A stretch of DNA of 30,720 nucleotides from Pelargonium nanum (taxonomy: Eukaryota; Streptophyta; Magnoliopsida; Geraniales; Geraniaceae): positions 1-30,720 of the forward strand of contig JAYMTF010000748.1 of NCBI GenBank assembly GCA_036897485.1. The letters are read 5' to 3'. A program made the position numbers and the translations under genes. Shown in pieces: positions 18,910-29,716 of this stretch. The notes under the pieces were generated by a model, which saw only the letters and a program-made list of their open reading frames with translations, was not told where the DNA came from and ran no database searches. Numbering within the stretch: position 1 is the first letter of the stretch; the number at the start of each line of letters is the position of its first letter.

Positions 18910-21900
18910 TCAAGACTCAGCACCATTAGTTGCATCCATTACTGCTTCTGTTGATTCCTCAGCTTTCTCACCCTTCTTACCTGCAAAGTATTCAATATTT
19001 AGAAATTAGATAGATACACTCTTAATAACCAACATACAGAATTCAAATTGTATCAGCTTACCTTTCTTTTTCTTCCCACCACCTTTCTTCTTTGTCTTGG
19101 TTCCCAGAGCTAACCAGGCCTTGATCTCTGGGTCATCTACCGACTTTGTTGGCTTCAGCTCTTGCAAAGGATGGGTTGTCACCCGATCTGACCCATTCGG
19201 CATAAGCAAAACTGTGAACTTGATATGAGCAACAAAATCACCTGGAGAAACACCCAGTAAATTACATCAAGAAACTCAAATAAATAAAAAAGATCATAAC
19301 ACCCGGAACTAGAATTTTCTATTACCAGGCTTCTCGTGAAGAACAGGATATGGCTGCAAGAGCTCATGATTCACACATTCCACTAGTCCAAGCCTAGCAC
19401 GCTTCTCCTCCAAAGCCCTATCAAGGAGAAGTGGCAAACAATTAGCAAGCAAATGAGATAAGCAACTACACGAATACAAATTTCGAATGTTTGTAGAGAT
19501 CATATTCAATCAAGAGAATGGTGAACAGATAGCTTGCAATGGACAATTTGAATAAACAACCAACCTGGCAGTAAATGGCATGATGGGAAACTTTTGGCTT
19601 ATTTCACTGAAAATAAACCTAGATGCTTTCATTTTCAAATGATAACTTTTATCCACAGCTCTCTTGTAAATGGTAGTCTGCTTCTCATCTAGGAGCTTAG
19701 GCTGGAAATACAAGAGAAATCTTGAGGATAGAGTAATAGTGCATATTTATAACTATGTCAATATTAACTCTACAATTACCTTGCCATCACCTGTACTAGT
19801 TACTATGTCAATTGCATAAACTTCATTCTCTTCAAATTCTGCATCGTCAACTCTTGTTTCAGGATTGGTGACACTTAGCACAACCTTGTTACCATCTATC
19901 ACAAATTGTTTAAGCTGGTGACTGAGGACCCCTTCAACAATTTTGCAGTCATATGCTGCAGCAACTTTTTGGATTGCATCTGTAACATCTTTGTTCTGCC
20001 AGAAAAGAACATTCACATTATTGCCAGTTATATACTCATATAATGTCATAGTATGTAATTAAATCTAGCATTTGCTATTTAACAGATAATGTTAGAATTA
20101 GGGCACAAACATTGTAAAACGTAAACAGAATCTCAGTCATACGCATAAATCTCAACCACCTATTCTATAAAAATATAGATCCTATAACTACAGAGAAGTC
20201 TATTGACCATTTTATGACAATCTGAAGCACATGAAAGATTGACAGTGGCATACAAATATCATGGAGTAAAGACGTGTCAAACAAAAAGATTTATCCATCA
20301 GAGTAACTATGACAAAAGCATCATCTGGATGTTGGTCCATAGCCTTTGAAAAGTACTCATCATTTAGGGGCAATAAGTTGTTAGGAGGATAAAATCAAAA
20401 TAAGAAATGTCTAATTAAAATGAAAAGGCAGCAATGAGAGAAAATAAGCAATGTCTAATTAAAAGGAAAAGGCAGCAAAGAGACAATCCACATGGCAAAC
20501 CATCAGTGTAACTATGACTAAAAGAGGCATCATAGGACCTAAACCCATAGCCAACAATAGTTTTCATCATATAGTGGGGTTGTGCCAATTAAGATGAAGA
20601 CAAAAAACTACAAGGACAAATAGAAGAAAAAAATTACTACAATGAGAGAAAACAAGGCTAAAGGAAACAGTCAAGATGTACATCAGTGTGATATATAAAA
20701 AAAAATAGGCATCATTAAATCTTGACCCATAGTCAATAACAGTCTTCTCATCACATAGCAATCATACCATCCAAACCCTCGAAACAACGCTTGAAAAGTT
20801 CACATGCTAAGACTTTTGGAACGTGCATTTACAATAACTAGTTCACAGAAGTTTTAAATATGAAACAGCGGACAATAAAAATGTTGGCCAGAGAACATAT
20901 TGTGTCAATTACACAGAAATTGCATTGACACTAATGTTGGGTATAAATAGAGGGAGTGTGTTAATCAAAGAAGAAATATCAACCTAAATCACCTCAATAA
21001 TATCCTTAACCATTATAGGCAACAGGGAAAGAGAGGAAATCAACAACTGATCACCTCGGCAAAGTTGCCAGAATATACAGATTATGAACTCCTAATTAAT
21101 ATAGAGCATACTAAAAACCACAGTAAATAGATATAACATTCTGTAAACTGCCAAAAATAAAATAGAGATCAGCAGTTATGAAATCTCTATATAAAACTAA
21201 TTGAAAGTAGAGTTAATGTGGGAAAATGTTGACCATAGAGAGCAGGTGTATGTATACAATACATAAACTGAAAATATATCAATCATGGTCATGGATATTT
21301 TAGGCAACAGGGAAAAAGAGGAAATCAACAAGTACTGATCACCTCGGCAAAGTTGCCAAACATGATTAAGCCATCTCCCCAAAACAAATATCTTATAAAA
21401 CTAGCAAGATGCACGTGGACACCTCCAAAAACAAAAATAATGAGAAACTATAAATATTGGTTCAGAAATATAGTAAAGAATGAAAAAAGAACCCCTTTGT
21501 ACATGTGATGATCAAATCCCTATCAGAGTAACTATGACAAAAAAAGCCTCATTTGGATATTAGTCCATAGCTTTCACAATAATTCATCATTTAGGGGGCA
21601 GTTAAAAGGAGGTCAATAGTTAGCATTTCCAAGAGCAATCTAACATCTGTTCATTTGATAATTGAAAGGAAGGACAAAATCACAACAAAACCGACAAAAT
21701 TGTAAAAAGGAGAGAGATAAAGACAGAGAGCACATAATAGATACAAAAAAAAAACACAAAACAAACAGCAAAATTACCTTCTTTCCTGGCCTTACAAGCC
21801 TTAGAGCAACTTCAGCAGCTGTGTTGGCAGCAGCAATTACATCGGCTGCTCTGCCGGTCACAGGGTCTTGTTGAAGAACATGAGTATGTGCAACTACAGC

Positions 21901-22680
21901 AATAAACCCATCAATGTGGCACCCCATATCACTGCACCAAATACAAACACCACCATTATTAAGCACCAATTTCATTTCAATTTCTTAGAACCAGATCAGC
22001 CACCACATTAACAATGTATCAACTATGAAAATGGAAATGAATAAAAACTACAGACAATATAATGCATCAAGACATCTTACATCTTCACAATATCTCCTTC
22101 TTCCATGGTAGTCTCGTCACTGGCAAGTGGAGAGTAATGACAGATTGTATTGTTTACAGAAATGCAGGTGGGAAAAGCAACACCCCTTTCAATCTTCTTC
22201 TTAACATTCTTGTACATGTTTCCAGTTTGCCTATGTCACATTTCAAATTCAAAACATAACCCATCAATAATTTTACCACAACATTTTCATTTTCCACACA
22301 AAAAACAAAGAACTGAACTGATAACACTTACTCTCTGATGAATGAATCAGATTTTTCACAAAGATCGACAATCTTGGCTTTCGGCTTGCACTGAGATACC
22401 ACTAACTGCAAGGCCTCTACAGTTTTTTGGCATTACAAATTATCTTAGAAAAATAGATATGAAAAAAAAAATCTTAAAACACACACATATCATTTCTTTG
22501 TTCTGCTATAGACAGCTTAAATTTCATTTCTAACCCAAAGGATAGATAAATAACAACCAAGAATTATAAATTAAATGACGAAAACTCACTGTTAATGATT
22601 TCAGCAGCGCTCTTGTATTTGGTGACCACTTCGGGAGAGGAGAGATCCAACTCCTTCTCCTCTCTTTCGTCGTCCGACAT
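18910..22680 (-). CDS. EBP1: EBP1 / PA2G4-type ErbB3-binding protein homologue (ribosome biogenesis and growth regulator)
   Basis: Nine exons on the minus strand: 22680-22590, 22416-22332, 22230-22081, 21931-21778, 19995-19780, 19701-19565, 19417-19326, 19241-19062, 18980-18910. All junctions are GT-AG and join in frame to 391 residues, the family's usual length. The protein starts [19 protein letters not shown], continues into the M24 (methionine aminopeptidase) fold with [22 protein letters not shown], and ends in a lysine-rich stretch ([17 protein letters not shown]) that fits RNA or ribosome binding and nucleolar targeting. EBP1 proteins keep the fold but lack peptidase activity. In plants EBP1 promotes cell growth in an auxin-linked, dose-dependent way and associates with pre-ribosomes. 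The leader and promoter carry telo-box-like motifs as in ribosomal protein genes. Intron 4 (19996-21777) is unusually long and full of internal duplications. From memory the Arabidopsis counterpart is At3g51800. Confidence 0.96.
20406..20484 (+). repeat. 44-bp tandem repeat in EBP1 intron 4
   Basis: AATGTCTAATTAAAA followed by GGAAAAGGCAGCAA or TGAAAAGGCAGCAA begins at 20406 and again at 20450. The two units differ at only a few positions over about 35 bases, so this duplication is younger than the four-copy array around it. Confidence 0.75.
21020..21360 (+). repeat. ~55-bp direct repeat in EBP1 intron 4
   Basis: A segment beginning GGCAACAGGGAAA and ending CTGATCACCTCGGCAAAGTTGCCA occurs at about 21020-21072 and again at about 21303-21359, with one 3-base length difference. 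The copies are highly similar and about 283 bases apart. Confidence 0.75.
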
Positions 22681-23827
22681 CGTCTCGAAGCTCGGTAAAT
22701 GCTCAAACTGTGAACACAAAAAACCAAAAAAAAAATCAACGATGAAACGAAGCGTCTTATAGAGATTAAAAGGAACGACTATGCTGAGAAGAAGTGGATG
22801 ATGAGAGGAAATCGAGAGAGAATCGAACCAGTTGGAGAGGTTGACGGAAATGGAGTGGAGATAAGAGGCGGAGCTAGGGTTTAACGAGGGACCAAAAGAG
22901 GTTAAAATGAGAAGAGGTGGCACGATAGAGTTGAGTTAGGGTTATGACTTATGGCCCTTAAATACCGATATTAGTGGTTACTGTCTTTCGATGGGGTTTT
23001 AATATTTTTCACTCTCTCACTCAAGGAACATATTTTGTGAGATTTTTTTAATAAGAAAGACAATTCTTTTGTATTATTATAATGTGATTTGGGAGTATAA
23101 AAAAAAATGTGATTTGGTGAGGGGAAAATCAAAATAGTGATACCAAGCAACCTTACATTTGGGATAAATTGTAACATATATTTTTTCTCTAGTGAACAAA
23201 TTGTAACATATCTATTTGTGACACATTGAACAATAAATTAGAGAATTTAATATAGAACAACGCTAAGTTTGCTCGAATTGTACGCTCTCTTTTTTGTTAG
23301 AAACTTTTTATGGTAACTTTTATTGCTAGACACAACTAATAATCGTTGAGTTGTAACAACAAAAAATGCATCAATAATAACGTATCTATTATGACTTCTT
23401 GAATTTTAACGTATTAATTGGACTTATGAATCTCATGTGCCTCGTGTTAATAGTAAAATTATTTTTTAAAAAAAATGTGAAATCATTGTAACGTTTAAAT
23501 TTTTTAATTAATTTTAAAGATACTACTAAATATGTAAAACACTAGTTGTTCTTGGTTATTATTAAATGATGACAAAAATAGTAATACATCTCTATGAATT
23601 TAAGCTGAGACTAAAATATTAAGTTAGGCCTGATATAAAAAATAACATTACACTCGTTCTATTTTTATAAATTATCCAGGTGTTTCTTGTTGGGTGAGCT
23701 AGCCCCACTTTACCAAGTGAATGTGTCCGGCTTAAAGATGTCAACCGCGGTTAATCGAATGACCATGTCGAAAACCTCATGGGAAATTTATAGAACATTA
23801 TGTTTGTTATAACTTTGACAGCAACAA
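22681..23827. other. Intergenic region upstream of EBP1
   Basis: This covers the EBP1 leader and promoter plus AT-rich DNA up to the tRNA gene. Short direct repeats (AAATTGTAACATAT twice near 23166 and 23199; AATGTGATTTGG twice near 23080 and 23107) are visible. No gene was recognised. Confidence 0.55.
22875..22965 (-). promoter_or_regulatory. Telo-box-like motifs and TATA-like element of EBP1
   Basis: On the coding strand, AAACCCTA lies at 22882-22875 and TAACCCTA at 22944-22937. A GGGCC core lies at 22957-22953 and TATTTAAG at about 22965-22958. Telo-boxes next to GGGCC (site II-like) cores are typical of plant ribosomal-protein and translation genes, in line with EBP1's role in ribosome production. 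Confidence 0.5.
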
Positions 23828-23899
23828 GGGTCCATAGCTCAGTGGTAGAGCAATTGACTGCAGATCAATAGGTCACCGGTTCGAACCCGGTTGGGCCCT
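23828..23899 (+). tRNA. tRNA-Cys (anticodon GCA)
   Basis: A complete 72-base cloverleaf can be drawn. The acceptor arms are GGGTCCA and TGGGCCC (one G-U pair). The D-arm box A is TAGCTCAGTGGTAGAGCA, the anticodon loop is CTGCAGA with GCA in the middle, and the T arm is ACCGG-TTCGAAC-CCGGT with box B GGTTCGAACCC. The discriminator is T, there is no intron, and CCA is not encoded, as expected of a nuclear gene. It looks functional. Confidence 0.96.
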
Positions 23900-23910
23900 A
23901 ATAATGAGGG

Positions 23911-23921
23911 TTTTTTTTTTT
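23911..23921 (+). terminator. Pol III terminator of tRNA-Cys
   Basis: A run of eleven T starts 12 bases after the tRNA, more than the four needed for RNA polymerase III termination. Confidence 0.85.
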
Positions 23922-24270
23922 GGCTCTGGAACTGATCTAAATACATTATCTCAATAACACTGTTTCATCATCTCTTTGCTAATGATTTTGGATAGGTTGT
24001 CAACAAAGAGCATAAAGAAAAAATGCGGGCTGCTCAAGTTCATGCGGATACAAATTAGCATTCCATGACAGTAAATGAAAAGATACACTTTCAATTTATA
24101 GAGCCTTCTCGTTACAGTTCGTTCACACCCCTCTGAGGAAAAAATGTGCACAATGCGGTCTAAGAAATAATTGATGGCCTAAAGAGATACATGTTCATTC
24201 AAATGTCTAAATCATTGCTGACTTTAGCCAGTAGTTGAATTGTAATACAATATACTGTAGATGTCGCCTA

Positions 24271-27069
24271 CTAGTGGGCGCCATGCAAATATCTCCGCTC
24301 ATAAAAGCCGATCACTTGGTCCGCCACGCCCCACACAATGGCTTGGCCAGGTGGGATTCTCATAAGACGAGGAAGCAGTCCTTTCCACAAGGCTAAAAGC
24401 CCTTCTTCTGCATATATCGTTCTTATGGCATGGATCATGCCTTTGTACTTCAACTCTCCCCCTTCTCGGGTCTGAGCCATAAGCCTTGTTTTCACAACAT
24501 CAAATGGGCCAGTGCACACTGGACCAGCTGTTCCCGCAAGGAACCCTGATATCATTGATTGCCATGGTTGGAGGACTCTCCCGTCATCTTCATGCTTCCT
24601 CCACAAGACTACGTCAAAAGCATTCTTTGCTGTAAACATGGCAGCCTGGTTGGTTCCATTGCGCATGACAGTGGGGGCAGCCCCTGACCACAGCCCCAAA
24701 AGGCCTTCTTCGCGAACAATCATGCGGGCACAATGTACTGGACCCTTGTACTTTAGTAGATCAGGACTCAATCCTTTCTGTTGCTGTAGTCTAATTTTCA
24801 CCACCTGTAACAATAAAGGGGAAATGAAATACTCTTAAGCAATCCTCATTTTGATACAAAATATATTGACAGTGTAGCTGTTGGTAATATACTAGGTCAA
24901 TTGCTTCACCAAGCACTTGTGATGCCATTTGATGCCAATAACTTAAATGGCAAACAGGTACTACTTCTCTAATCATTATGTCTTCTCTGCTATAAGATCA
25001 TGTGCAATTCTGATGAAAATGCTTCAAAACCCCTGAAGATCATGGTTTCAAAACTATAAAAGAGCTTCTGTCTACACCCTACAATTATCTAAAGTAGATC
25101 ACAATTCTTGTTGCTTTACATTCTTACCCCAATAAGCAGAATTTCGAGCACAAAAAGTTCTACGTATAAGGGAGAGATAGACTATACATGTAAAGCATGT
25201 AGTTTTTATGTAGTATAACAGCAAGATGAGTAAGATATTCAAGGAGACATGACAAATTTACCAATGTCCTTGCACTGAAGCACACAAGTCACTGGAAGGA
25301 CTTTATGTCATACAAGGCATTGTAAGATTACTTCCTGATCAGGAGCAATGTCATTCTAGTTGGGGTGAGGACGATTTGCCTATGGAATATGAACTAGATA
25401 ATTGTTCCAAAGGGCTTGCAACTGATTGTTGCCATGAGATGAAGCTTTAATGATCTTCATCAAACACCCTCTGGCTCAACTGTTCTAAGATGTCTATTTA
25501 AATCTGTTCAGAGTTCAAACCCCCCTTTAGATTATACACCATACTGAACAGGAAACTTTATGTTTATGCTAATATATCACTCTTTTCTCATTGACTTGAA
25601 CAGAATGAAAGAATAAACATTCAGGGAAAGCTAAAATGTTTTGTTTCTGTTCAAAGAAAACAGGAGATATTTCCCAAGAAACATGGACTGGAACTGCAAT
25701 TTTCTAGCAATGATGATTAGTTTTGCTGCCATTTTGGCTAAAAATTTTAGTTCCAAAAGAATCTAATCTAAAAAAAGGGTATTGAATAACTGATGAGGAC
25801 TTTGAAGAATAAACATAGGGTACAAGAGAACCTTACTGCCTTAGTATAATGATTTGTGAACAAAACTTGATACAATCTCCATTGTCATATAATATGATAG
25901 GAATTTAAGTGCTAGACTATAAAAGAGGTCAGTAAAATGCATTGAGAATGCCTAAGGAATGTACACAAATTAAAGGCTAATAGCACTTTCAATACGATTT
26001 TAGTTTTAAGTCTAAATATGGTACAAGTATACCAATATTCTACTAGGCAAAAATTCTTCCAAAAAATGGGTTGTTCTCAGGACAGAGAAATGGAAAATAC
26101 ATGAGGAAGAGAGCACCACGAACATAGAACATTCTTGGATAATGCTTCAACATGTGTAAAATCATCGAAAAATTGGAAAAGATGTGAAACTTCACCCTGC
26201 ATTAGATATGTAGATTGTGGGCAATGATAAATAGAACCTATTTGGACTGTAAACCATATTCTAAAAGCTATCATGTCAAAATGAATAAACAGACTATAAA
26301 CTGAAGAAGAAAAAAAAACACAGCAAAGAGCAGCACAAACATGTATCCAACTCTAATAGCACTTTCTACAAAACTATTGTCACAGCAATTCATTTTCAGC
26401 TCCACACATTTGCATTTCGCTTTCTTTTTGGAACTAATAGCATTCATAACTACCAATTGATCTCTGGAAACAACCAAAACATTTACGAGTAATTCAACAT
26501 TTCCTCTAAACCTAAGTAAGAGAACAGAGCTCAAAGCATATCCTAGATTCAGGCCCAGTTTAAGCCAAGAAAAACCACATTTCCAGGATCAACAAGCATT
26601 TCCCAATAAAATCAATGCGAAAACAAATTCAACATTCACAAAATAACTGCCTGACCTCAAACGGAGTAACAATAACGAGAGCCTCAAGAACTCCGGCGCC
26701 GAAACCAGAAAGAAGGCGGTCGCTGTTACTAAGCTTCCCGGTCTGAGAGTCCTTGAAGACGGACTGGAAGAGCGCATTGGAGCCCATGCGGAGCGCATAT
26801 TTGAGCGTGAGGTGGGTGGCGAATGGGGTCAGCCCCTTCCAGAGAGCCCTGACCCCTTCGGTACGAGTAACAGTGGAGCCGCAGTGAATGATTCCCTTGT
26901 AGACGCCGGAGCGATCCAGCTGCAATCTGGTTTTGATAACGTCGATTGGCTGGAGGCACGTGGCCTCCACGACCCCGCCCAGGGACCCCGATATAGCCTT
27001 CATGTATGGCGGAATCGTTTTCTTCTTCGTCGTCGTGTTGGTGGTTGTTCCTTCTTCTCGCTCCGCCAT
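24271..27069 (-). CDS. SFC1: Mitochondrial succinate/fumarate carrier (mitochondrial carrier family)
   Basis: Inner mitochondrial membrane antiporter exchanging succinate for fumarate, linking lipid and glyoxylate metabolism to the TCA cycle. Two exons on the minus strand, 27069-26656 and 24804-24271, join in frame to 315 residues. The three repeats of the carrier fold are visible, each with its PX(D/E)XX(K/R) signature: PIDVIKTRLQ, PFEVVKIRLQ and PFDVVKTRLMAQ. Matching second motifs are also seen, such as EGVRALWKGL, EGLLGLWSGA and EGLLALWKGL. The only intron (24805-26655, GT-AG) falls inside the second signature, right after PFE. The N-terminus (MAEREEGTTTN...) is short and polar, as usual for carriers that need no cleaved presequence. 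The closest Arabidopsis protein by memory is At5g01340 (mSFC1, 309 residues). Substrate assignment rests on that likeness; a citrate-type carrier is the main alternative. Confidence 0.94.
24805..26655 (-). other. Single 1.85-kb intron of the succinate/fumarate carrier
   Basis: Donor GAG|GTCAGG and acceptor TTACAG|GTGG on the coding strand. The interior is AT-rich with only short meaningless open frames. I recognised no nested gene or mobile element. Confidence 0.85.
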
Positions 27070-27615
27070 GGCTCGAGGTTCTGAAAATTAGGGTTCCGGT
27101 GAAGACGAGGAGAGTAGAAGATGGAAGAGTTGGGGTTCTCTGCTCTCCTCGTCTAAATGGTTCTGTACAGTTAAGCTACTCGTCGCCGTGGGTTGTGAGG
27201 CTGCGAGATGGGAAGAGACTCAGAGTCAGCATTGGTCAGTCTGGCAAAATTGGTTAGTTTCGTTGTCGTTTTGTTTCTCGTAAACTGAACGATGATCACG
27301 ACTACAAATGAATGGCTACGATTGCGAATCGTTAATAATGATTTTGACACGTGTTAGAAAAAGGAGGATTTCGCGCAACGGGGTCCCACCGAACTGAGTT
27401 CTGTTTCATGGTTGTTTGGTGATTTGAGCCCCTATCGCCTATCTGTCATTTTCAAAGATTCATATTGGTTTGTTTGAATTACACAAGGCCGTTCTTTTTG
27501 TATGGTGATGGAGCAATTTTGAGTGTAAATTTCTTTTCAGTTGAGTTAGTGGTTTAGTAGAGTCTAATTATTTGTTGATTATACGTTAGTGATGTTAATT
27601 GTGGTTTAAAAATAG

Positions 27616-27855
27616 GAGTCTAGTTGAGTCCTTCTCTCTTTAAATATCATGTTTGTTATTAGTTTTTATCAGTGAAAAATTATCACGTTAGATGACTCTT
27701 AACAATTTTCACTATACAAGAGTCTAGTTAAGTCTTTTTTCTTTTTAAATAACATACTTGTTATCAGTTTGTATCAGTAAAAAATTATCAGAAATACAGT
27801 AACATCTATTTTCTCTCTCATATTAGTTGTCTCTTAACAAATTTCAGTGTAAAGA
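27616..27855 (+). repeat. Tandem duplication, period ~104 bp, upstream of the Em gene
   Basis: Units start GAGTCTAGTT at 27616 and 27720. Both then carry CTTTTTAAATA or CTCTTTAAATA, a TTGTTAT.AGTTT.TATCAGT element, AAAAATTATCA and, near the end, CTCTTAACAA. The second unit is longer because of an insertion before CTCTTAACAA. A third partial trace (AGAGTCTAATTA) lies near 27558. Confidence 0.65.
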
Positions 27856-28080
27856 AACTAATGTTGTATCATATAGTTTTTGTATGATAGATTCAATATT
27901 TTTTATTTAGAAATTTGTTATTCTTGATGTAGCTTGCTAAGCCCAAGGCAAAAAGAAAGAAAATTCAGAAAAGTAAATATACATGTATCCGTGGAAGCTG
28001 GAGGTGAAGAGGCAGTAAGTACATATGTATCGTGTCATTTCCTATGGCATTTGCAGGGAAGCTGTAAACGTAGAAGCAGC

Positions 28081-28173
28081 TGCGTGTCCTCCAAACAACA
28101 CCTCCATCGCTCCTCCGCCGCCGCGTCGACACCCTCACGTGTCCTCACCTCCTCATTTTCCTCTCTATTTAAA
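28081..28173 (+). promoter_or_regulatory. ABA/seed-type promoter of the Em gene: CE3-like element, ABRE and TATA
   Basis: GCGTGTCCTC at 28082-28091 resembles coupling element CE3. CACGTGTC at 28136-28143 is a strong ABRE bound by ABI5-type bZIPs. TATTTAAA at 28166-28173 is the TATA box, 81 bases before the ATG. The order and close spacing fit the known design of Em promoters, so ABA- and late-seed-specific expression is expected. Confidence 0.7.
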
Positions 28174-28253
28174 CACCAACAACACAGCACCTACCTCTCA
28201 CAACCAAACAATATATTGCCTTTGTAGTTTGTAATAGAAACAGTTAATCAGAA

Positions 28254-28607
28254 ATGGCATCTGGACAGCAGAAGAAGCAGGACCGAGCCGAGCTCGACGC
28301 TCGGGCCAGGCAGGGGGAGACTGTGATTCCTGGAGGAACTGGCGGCAAGAGCCTTGAAGCTCAGCAGCACCTGGCTGAAGGGCGGAGCCGGGGCGGGCAG
28401 ACGAGGAAGGAGCAGCTGGGAACGGAAGGGTACCAGCAGATGGGGAGCCGCGGAGGACAGACGAGGAAGGAGCAGATGGGAACGGAAGGTTACCAGGAGA
28501 TGGGCCGCAAGGGCGGCCTCAGCACCATGGACAAGTCCGGCGGAGAGCGCGCAGCCGAGGAAGGGATCGACATTGATGAGTCCAAGTTCAAAACCTCCAC
28601 CAATTAG
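28254..28607 (+). CDS. EM1: Em-type group 1 LEA protein (late embryogenesis abundant)
   Basis: Intronless frame of 117 residues encoding a very hydrophilic, Gly/Glu/Gln-rich, disordered protein that accumulates in maturing seeds and protects cells during drying. It begins [20 protein letters not shown] and carries the family motifs [20 protein letters not shown] and [13 protein letters not shown]. Two consecutive copies of the 20-residue group 1 repeat ([16 protein letters not shown]) are encoded at 28392-28451 and 28452-28511, nearly identical in DNA. It ends [17 protein letters not shown]. From memory Arabidopsis EM6 has one copy and EM1 four, so this is an intermediate form. The promoter has ABA elements. 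From memory, Arabidopsis EM1 (At3g51810) sits next to EBP1 (At3g51800); here only tRNA-Cys and the carrier separate them. Confidence 0.96.
   Translation: MASGQQKKQDRAELDARARQGETVIPGGTGGKSLEAQQHLAEGRSRGGQTRKEQLGTEGYQQMGSRGGQTRKEQMGTEGYQEMGRKGGLSTMDKSGGERAAEEGIDIDESKFKTSTN
28392..28511 (+). repeat. Two in-frame 60-bp repeats within the Em gene
   Basis: Each 60-bp unit encodes one 20-residue LEA group 1 repeat. The two differ by only a handful of bases, which suggests homogenisation or a fairly recent change in copy number. Confidence 0.9.
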
Positions 28608-29632
28608 CTACGTACCTAAGCTTCACAATAGTCTTATGTATATGTAGCTTATATATGTATGTTTAGTAGTGGCCGGTAGCTAGTGTTAGTCATGATGTTA
28701 GGTGTGGTGTTTTCTGGTTTATGTTTAGGGAGTTGGGATCAGATCCAGGGGTGACTTGATTTTGTCATCACCAGCATGTGTAGGTGCTGTGTGGTGTTCT
28801 TTGTGTACTCTGTTGTGAGATCTTGATCATATGTATGAAGTTTCGGTTTGTTTTGGTCATATATTGCCGAACGTTCCACTATGGTATAATGAAGGTAATG
28901 CAATTATGAAGAAGAACCATGATGTGTTGTTTTGTATAGCAATCAAAATTATAAGTGGCCAGTGTAAGCAAGATTTACCAACATTTTGGACTCTCACTTG
29001 AAATTAGTCAAGAGCTAAATTCCACGGGATATAGGATTTCTTCTTTTGTTCAAACCAAGCCATCAATATGAATTCCATATATAATAAAAGAAAGTTTCTA
29101 AGTGTTTTATGACTCTTACTTTTAGTTTGGTTGAGAGAATGTAATTACACCCTAACCGCTCAAGGAGGTCCGAGGCAGAGTTTGTGATATATTTTGAGTT
29201 CATTGGCAATCTTTTATGTATGCTGTTTTCGTACATACATAGTAATTCAGGACCATGGATCTGTCTAGTATGCTAGCCATTGATGAAGAGCCATGCCACT
29301 AGAATTTCCTAAGATCTAGCAATTCAACGGTTCTTAAAATTAATTTTAACCATTAACTATTGGACATATATATATTCTTTTATAAAGTTCTGACACAAAC
29401 CTCCTTATTTGTAGGACATGTCATACACTTATCTTATTACTCATATGTTATGTCTTATGAACTGACACATTATTTTGAATAAATATTTGTTTACAAAATT
29501 TGAGATATATATTATTACTCATGTTAAAATGCACACACGTCAAATGAGCAAAAACTGGTAACTACAGACCTCACGACATTAGCTTAAACGTAGAGCAACC
29601 GCTTGGCTCGTGTAAGGCGTTTATTTAAACTA
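28608..29632. other. Intergenic region downstream of the Em gene
   Basis: This includes the Em 3' untranslated region (T/G-rich, about 28608-28930) and then AT-rich DNA. No gene or clear repeat was recognised up to the Helitron-type end at 29633. Confidence 0.5.
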
Positions 29633-29671
29633 CTAGATGGAGACCCCCGTGCATCGCACGGGTGAATATAC

Positions 29672-29716
29672 TAATAGTAATTTTTATCAAAAATTATATA
29701 AAATTACTATTATAAA
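29672..29716. repeat. AT-rich inverted repeat just inside the Helitron-type end
   Basis: AATAGTAATTTT near 29674 is the reverse complement of AAAATTACTATT near 29702, giving a stem of 12-14 bp around a short loop. It could be a subterminal hairpin of the element. Confidence 0.5.

Larger units (their letters stand above)
20297..21610 (+). repeat. Four diverged copies of an ~85-bp motif inside EBP1 intron 4
   Basis: Copies start near 20297, 20511, 20681 and 21521. Each follows the pattern ATCAG.GT followed by an A-rich stretch, a GCATCAT or CCTCATT element, TCCATAG or CCCATAG, and ends CATCAT.TAG.GG or CATCACATAG. The first and last copies are the most alike. Unequal spacing and divergence point to old, stepwise duplication. 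Confidence 0.65.
19996..21777 (-). other. EBP1 intron 4, 1.8 kb, built from repeated segments
   Basis: GT-AG intron between ...VRPGKK and NKDVTDAIQ. It contains at least four diverged copies of one ~85-bp motif, a 44-bp tandem repeat and a ~55-bp direct repeat, listed separately. No gene lies in it, so it has grown by local duplication or from a repeat-derived insertion. Confidence 0.75.
27070..28253. other. Divergent intergenic region between the carrier and Em genes
   Basis: A head-to-head spacer of 1.2 kb. On the carrier side an AACCCTAA motif lies at 27095-27088. In the middle there is a palindromic ACACGTGT at 27347-27354 and a ~104-bp-period tandem duplication at 27616-27855. The Em promoter with its TATA box occupies the right end. 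Confidence 0.6.

Noticed and set aside
20297-21610. Possible CRISPR-like array in EBP1 intron 4
   Set aside because: The repeats are long, diverged and irregularly spaced within a plant intron; there are no identical repeats with uniform spacers.
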